From Mesodorylaimus sp. YZB2_4 (Eukaryota > Nematoda > Enoplea > Dorylaimida > Dorylaimidae): a DNA stretch of 64,000 nt. Shown here one piece after another: positions 58,018 through 64,000 of the stretch. The notes beneath the pieces were generated by a model that was given only the letters and a program-made list of their open reading frames with translations, was not told the origin of the DNA and made no database searches. The stretch's first letter is position 1, and the number at the start of each line of letters is the position of its first letter. The stretch is from the NCBI GenBank assembly GCA_030248295.1, contig JASANH010000183.1:496001-560000 (forward strand). Direction: 5' to 3'. Both the position numbers and the translations under genes were made by a program.

Positions 58018-61000
58018 TGCATATGCCCAACAGATTGACCTCGTTCGAAGCACAAATGCAAAATCCATTCCGGCAAGTAGCTCTCGAGCCTGCACCGTGT
58101 CTGCATTCTTCATCATTGATACATGGCTGACCAGCGAATGCACCTAAGTGGCAATAAAGCTTTTCAGCGGCACGAAAGCATGCTGCAGATATGATGTGAT
58201 CGCAGACTGTTGTCAACCACTGACTTACCGTTCTCCAACTCGATCTCCACTTCGATCTCATCTGCCTCGACCACAGTCAACGCTTGGCTGGTGGTGGTTG
58301 TCACCGCACTGCTTCGGCAACAAATCATGGTCCCGTTAAACTCGTTCGACTGGACACACCGATAATTCCTGGGGCACGGCGGGCCATTCGGATCGCAGGC
58401 CAAGGGAACGCCAGTATTTGGGTACAAGTAGGGAGCACTTCCAGGAGGGCATCCAGTCACGTTGTTAGCAGAGGTCTCTCTGGGTGACGTGACAGCTGCA
58501 ATTGCTCTGGCACTGCCCTCGGTCGATAAGGTGTTAGCATCGACTGGGCGAACAACGTTTGTGGACACGGCTGTGGTAGTTGGTGGTGGTGAACAGCAAC
58601 GATAATCGCTGGATATGAGTGACGGGGTACAGGAATATCCCGTGGGGCATGCAGGACTGTTTAAAGTGCAGACGAGCGGGGTCTGAGTGGGTTGATAGAT
58701 GAACGCGCGACTACCGCGTGGGCAACCGTCTGAAAATAGGACATAACTACAATAACTTCTTCTCGCTTGGGCTTGGGTGCAAATACTAGTGGCTCCTTTG
58801 CTTTTTGAAAAGAGCATTTATTTGAACGTACCTGCCGATACGTTTGGTGCTGGCGCTGGTCGTGGTGGAGTGGTAGAGCAGCATTGAAATGACGTCCGAG
58901 TGATTGTACTGCGAGAGCACTGGTATCCAGTGGGGCACTTACCGCCACTGTTTGGAAGGCACGCTAGAGGCGTATTTGAATAGGTGTACATGTAAGCCCT
59001 GGTTTCGTTGGGGCATCCAGCATCTAAAAGCGATTTCTGTGTCCTTTGTCATTTTTGGTGCAGTGAACTACGCGACACAGGGATAAGCTGTTTGGGAGAT
59101 CCACATACCAGCACTGACACTGCAGCAGTAATCACCATTCGGTGAATACAAGCACGAATATCCTCGCGGACAACGGTTCGCCTCAGAACAAGCCAACGCT
59201 CGACCTGTCTGCGTGTCAATGGCTGGTATTCTACCTCGAGGGCAGACGCTTGAAGCTAGTGGAAGTGTCGGCCGGGTTGTCGTGTTCAAAGGGAGGGCTG
59301 AAACGAACATGGCTTATCATTGATATTTGATCGGTGAAATGAACTACCTCAGCTAGTACAACATACTGTTTGTGACACTAATAAGGACAATGTGAGATGC
59401 ACCCTAGCCAAAGTGTATTTAATCGCCAAGTGACCCTCTGAGCAGATGGACAACCTGGATACTCGCAAAATAAAACTTCTTAAAATCAGGATCCAATTAA
59501 TTAATGCAATAGTCGCGAACATATTTGTAAATACTGATAAGTGGAAGACATAGATAAGGGTCAGTTCAACCCCTTACTGGTTGTGTTGGGCAGCGAACAG
59601 CATATGAATCGACCTCGTCCAGCATCGTAGCTACAAAACGAGTTGTTGGGGCATCGTGGCGACATTACGTTTGGACTGCAGTAAGCGAGCGGACTGACTG
59701 GCAAAGAATCTGCTGGACATCCGCCTAAAAATCAGAATATAGAGAATAGTAACCAGATTTATCGAGTGTGTCCACACAAAGTCCGCAGATTGGCGTAGTC
59801 AATCCCAACTCAGTGTAAATGAAATCGAGTAAGCACTCTGGCTTTACTCATCTAACAAGGCTGCAAACAAAGAATACCATTTACCTGTAGGCGACCCAGT
59901 AACTCTGGTCGTGGTTGGCAACGTGGTTGTTCTGGTCTGATTTTGGAAACCGCAACAATAGTAAACATTCGTAGGCGAGTACAAATCACATGTATAGCCA
60001 ACCGGACATGAGGCCAATGTCGATGGCACGCACAAGGTGGGGGCGCCAGCTCGATATAGCGGTTGCTTGCCCGCTGAACACACGTTGATTACTGAAACAG
60101 GGTGTGATTCATCTATCATCTATCAAACGTGCCCATATATACTCTATAAAACGTACGCAGCACTCATTTTCGCCTTTTAGCCATCATGTACCTGCCAATA
60201 TCCAGGAAAATTACAATTTCAAGTGGGCCGAAATATAGCAGCGGCCCCATGCTACACACTGCACCTGAGTGACCTGAGTTCCCCAGGTCACTCAGGGGGT
60301 AATAGGTATCGCATTACAGTAAGCCAAGCTACACGTTCCATTGTCCCACAAGGCATAATATTTACCACAAATCCTCGCTTGTACTCCACGGACTATAGGT
60401 TTTTAAAGTCCCTAGGGACCTGGGGATAGCAGCGAGAATGACGATTTACAGCACTTAAATGCCTCCTCATTCGCCAGATCCGATGACGGATCCAATTAGG
60501 AGATGGGACAAAAATTCGCTCAGGACCTTCTACCCGCGCCCGCTATAAGATCGAATACTAGAAACCAATGAGCTGACTAGCGCTAATGACCCGGTCTACG
60601 CAAGTTTCTTGGTGCAGACGATTACATCGACGACTATTTCATCAGGTGAGCTCCATATGACAAGACCACTTACACGAAGATGCAATAGCACAACACGTCC
60701 CACGCAAACACTGATAGGGCGCAGGGCACGATCGTACTGTACTATTGCAAAATACTGCTTCCGATTTGCTGTCTCGATAAGGAGCATAACCAGTTCCGCA
60801 CGGATCTGAAAGGTGAAAACGCACAGTCTGAGCAGATTCAAATAAAGCTTCCAAAACCGGACAAGGGCTGCGGACCGACCAAAAGATTCAAGCTGAGCAA
60901 TCCAGTTTGCGTACTTTCCGCAGAGCAGCAATGTCCTGTCGACGATGCCACATTGCCAACAGTAATAGTGATTGGCTGGCAGAAATATAAATTTGGACAC

Positions 61001-63394
61001 GATCCGGGCACATCGGGCGTGCATTGCCTCGGTTGTGGCTGACCAAGATATGTGATGGTGTCGGTGAGTAACTGACTACCGTCAGGGCATGGTGCTGAAA
61101 ATAGCACCTTCTGTTATGGCAGGGCCTACTCAAAATCTGTAAACGCAAAGCACCACAATGGGCCGTACAAGCGAAAAAGGATTCTTGAAGATCCTCGTGC
61201 CCGCTGGATGAGCAGCAAGATCATCCAGACCTGTCTCCATTAGTAGTCAGTGAACAAGAAGTTGGACGTCCAACTCCTTGTTCACTATGTATGTCCCATC
61301 CCATACGAAGTGCACACAGTCACTTACTAAAGGGTATCCCACAACAGTGGCTGGTCCTTGACGCATCATCGTAAATGCAAGAATAGCCAGCCGGGCACGT
61401 GTCCAAATTTGGAACGCATTGCAAGGGTTGATTTGTCAGTGAGTCCACATAAGCCCCTGAATAGACGTGCGTTGAGCGCGGATGACAAAAAAATTCACAT
61501 GCGAAAGTTAACCTTTACAAGCCATAAGAAACATGAACTTACTCTGACCACGAGGGCATAATCCAGTCGGGGCATTACTTCCACAGCACAGCGTCGTGTT
61601 TAGTACGGTCGAACCCAAACAAATCCCATTGTTGCTGGTACACGTCGACCAACCGACCTCATTGGCGGTGCAGCTGATCGTCTCCTGATTCATACCTTGT
61701 CCACTCATCGCGATTTGTCCAAAAGGGCATCCTAAGACCAGGGAAATAGAACTTTGACTGTTGCGGTGATAAGACTTTTTTTGCAAATTTTGGAGGGCTT
61801 GCCACGATTCTGATGCGGAAAAGCGTAAAACCAATTATCTCAACTATCAGCACCCTAAAAAATTGGAGTCCCGAAAATAAGTGCGGAAACTAGAAATTAG
61901 AAGTAAAGGATGCAATAAAGCGTCATCAGAAACTATTACTGAATTTTAAGCCGTGAAATAGGTTCTGGACCTGCATATACAGCAAGCGGAACCTATGGTA
62001 TGTCCGCAAATAAGGCGTGACTCGACTAGGATCCATTACTGGACCTACCGGCAGACTGACAAAACTTTGAGCATGACTCCAAAGTAGGGAAGTTATTATC
62101 GTTCCCACCACACCCGTTGTACTGAAATGACTCGCACGCGCGACTTCTCGAATTGAAATAATAACGTGCGGTGGGTGATGCAGCACCACAGGTTGTTCCA
62201 AAGTCACGTGCTAGTGAACATGTGTGCACTGAAATGAAGGGATTGCCATCAGTCAAGGGGATGAGTTAAGCGAAGCAGTCAGAAATACCTCGCGTCGGGC
62301 AGCAGTAGTAGCCTCGATTATTAGTGGTGCTGTAAGGAATGGTGATGGCCGAACAAGCGTAGTTGGCTGGGCAGTCATAGCCCACTGAACCAACACTAGA
62401 ACATGTTCTGAAACGGCCATTCTCCTCGTACGGTTGGCCATGGTCGGGGCATCCTGCAAAGAGGAAATCGAACGGTGACGAGCAATCTTGCTACTAATAT
62501 TAGCATACAGCATCTCTATGCATACATCTTGTACTGCGCAGTGCGCTCTGCGGATAAAAGCTTACTGTATCTAAAGCAAAAGAACGTGTAGATAGAGTTA
62601 CATACTGTATATATCTATAAGTAAGTGTACTGTGCAACTCTATACACAGTTGTGAATGCTAGGTACACGATATCAGATCAGCTGTATCAAAACTTTTAAC
62701 CACAGGAGTTTGGTGCCAGTGCATGGCTGGCACGTAGCTGCTTAATATAAAGCCTCAGCTTTACAGTCACTGAGCCTGTACTCAGTACAGTGTATAGCAA
62801 GCACAAATACTAAATATGGCTTGCTTTTGTAGTGATATATATTGTACAGCACTGCAGGCCACGATGAAGTATTGCCTTGCCAGAACCACTATCAAGTTCA
62901 TTTCCACTTTATCAAGCCCACATCTGTTATACCTGAGAATCTACAGTAATCCTCGCAGTCCATTCTGGTCGCGAAATTATTGGAATTTCCATCGCAGCCA
63001 TTGTAGCGGAAGGTTTCGCATACACGAGTCAATGCATTGAAGAACCAACGGACAACTCGAGCGCCGGACAAACACGACGTGCCTGCATCAGCTTGTTCGA
63101 TCATGCAGCTTTGCACTGAAATTGAGCTGAACATTATCGCACGAGCAACTGACCACTACCATATAGCAGACCAGAAACACCAACTGGCGAATTGTGTGTA
63201 ACACTGTCATAGAAAACAAAGTGAGGCACGCTTACCCAACGTCGGGCAGCATAAGCCGGTCCCTTGATCATTGAAACAAAAATAATTCATTGGGCATGCC
63301 TGTTGCAGTCCATTTACAACGTCCATACGACCACACTCGATGTAGGAATCATCCGAGTTCCGAGCTGCTTTTCCAAATGGGCATGCAGGCTCAG
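58018..63394 (-). CDS. Secreted modular protein: lustrin-like cysteine repeats, two Kunitz domains and an EB-like module (partial)
   Basis: Exons, 5' to 3' on the minus strand: 63394-63236, 63115-62933 (Kunitz), 62453-62289, 62228-62049 (Kunitz), 61731-61543, 61456-61328, 61094-60915, 60805-60674, 60091-59885, 59724-59578, 59297-59109, 59023-58832, 58729-58229 (two repeats), 58143-58018. All junctions read are phase 1. The lustrin-like repeats have the pattern CPxG ... C ... CPxGYxC ... CC. The Kunitz domains show [16 protein letters not shown] and [16 protein letters not shown], each with six cysteines. The last exon ([25 protein letters not shown]) resembles an EB module. Such proteins are secreted, often in the cuticle or matrix, and Kunitz domains usually inhibit serine proteases. 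The first exon with signal peptide and the last exon with stop are not placed. Confidence 0.88.
60264..60296. repeat. Perfect 13-bp inverted repeat (hairpin) in an intron
   Basis: CCTGAGTGACCTG and CAGGTCACTCAGG separated by 7 nt. It is in the longest intron (60092-60673) of the lustrin/Kunitz gene. Confidence 0.75.
61250..61285. repeat. 36-nt palindrome in an intron
   Basis: GTGAACAAGAAGTTGGAC followed directly by its complement with one mismatch (GTCCAACTCCTTGTTCAC). It lies in the intron 61095-61327 of the same gene. Confidence 0.75.
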
Positions 63395-64000
63395 CTAAAA
63401 AGGCTTGGCTGACGATGAGTCCCAAACAACTGCAGATGGATCCACTACAGCGTAAATACTGTGGGCGTCCAAAAATTACTGCTGTAAGGGGCATGCACTT
63501 GTTGATCCTCCTCTGTCGGTTAGAGTCCAGGTCAGGGATGATTGTGTTAGACCTATAATCACTCGCTAGCCCTCTTCCCACTCATTTTCAGTCAGCAAAA
63601 CGCTCACATACATTTTCTAGAAATGCAAAAAAAAGCACAGTTAGCTTCTTATAATTTTTTAATTTCAGAAAATTCTGTGGGAGCAAAATTTATAAAAGTT
63701 TTAATTTAGTAAGAGCCAGAAGATTTTACAAAAAAATTGGCTGGCTGGTGCTAATTTTTAGAAATAAAAATTAAATTGCAGCTGTCCCTTTAAACCCTGG
63801 ATAAGGGACAATTAAAGTCGTGAGCCCATAAGTTATGGACCCCATGTCTGACCCCATCGAAATCGTATTACTCCACGCCTACATATGCATATTGTGTCCT
63901 GAAGTTTGAAACAGCATACGAACCTAATACTGTTTGAGGAAGCAAGAAGATATAAAATATAGCATGTCTGCAAAAAAATATGATTTATGTGTTACGCACA
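63395..64000. other. Upstream region of the lustrin/Kunitz gene, start not resolved
   Basis: The open frame continues above 63394 through a hydrophobic run ([20 protein letters not shown]), which could be a signal peptide if no splice acceptor is used there. A TTTTTAG at 63395-63400 argues for an acceptor instead. AT-rich sequence follows to the window end, with no clear promoter. Confidence 0.35.

Noticed and set aside
1-64000. CRISPR arrays, prophage or bacterial operons
   Set aside because: Introns, cuticle collagen and metazoan receptor families show this is animal nuclear DNA; no regular repeat-spacer array was seen.

Overview
The window looks like nuclear DNA from a nematode. The evidence is a cuticle collagen with the nematode N-terminal domain and a Cys-x-x-Cys-bounded Gly-X-Y region, a single-exon serpentine receptor of SRSX type, a secreted protein of alternating lustrin-like cysteine repeats and Kunitz domains, and many short introns with strong TTTTCAG or TTTTTAG acceptors and GTAAGT donors. 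Gene density is low and intergenic and intronic DNA is rich in repeats, so a large-genome nematode is more likely than a compact one. The species cannot be fixed from the sequence.

Layout, left to right. 382-2727 (-): large exon of a chitin-binding, mucin-like secreted protein. 7196-15864 (+): complete 18-exon SLC4 anion exchanger. 16374-20280 (-): complete 5-exon SPSB3-type SPRY/SOCS-box protein. 21.5-26 kb: repeat island with tRNA-derived SINEs, hairpin-rich elements ending in TGTAACC/GGTTACA, and a DNA element with about 98-bp terminal inverted repeats. 27072-28028 (-): SRSX-type receptor. 28516-30851: a 2.3-kb element with roughly 470-bp inverted arms. 32179-32720 (+): possible small secreted protein. 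35145-37019 (+): tyrosine aminotransferase. 41741-54303 (+): 18-exon divergent unconventional myosin with poor nucleotide-switch motifs, proline-rich ends and a possible alternative first exon. 54575-55643 (-): cuticle collagen. 58018-63394 (-): modular lustrin/Kunitz/EB-type extracellular protein; its 5' end runs to or beyond the window edge.

The exon models were built by reading splice sites and codon phase by hand. The SLC4 (1010 aa), SPSB3 (428 aa), TAT (533 aa), myosin (1368 aa) and collagen (336 aa) models all close in frame from ATG to stop. This is good internal support, but no transcript data or database search was used.

Functionally the genes do not form an operon. Three are extracellular-matrix or surface genes (chitin-binding mucin, collagen, lustrin/Kunitz protein). 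The rest are housekeeping or signalling genes. The most unusual items are the myosin with a degraded motor core (possibly Dachs/class XX-like), the repeated hairpin-rich element with a conserved GCAA tetraloop, a tRNA-SINE family sitting antisense next to splice donors of two genes, and the lustrin/Kunitz gene in which every intron read is phase 1.
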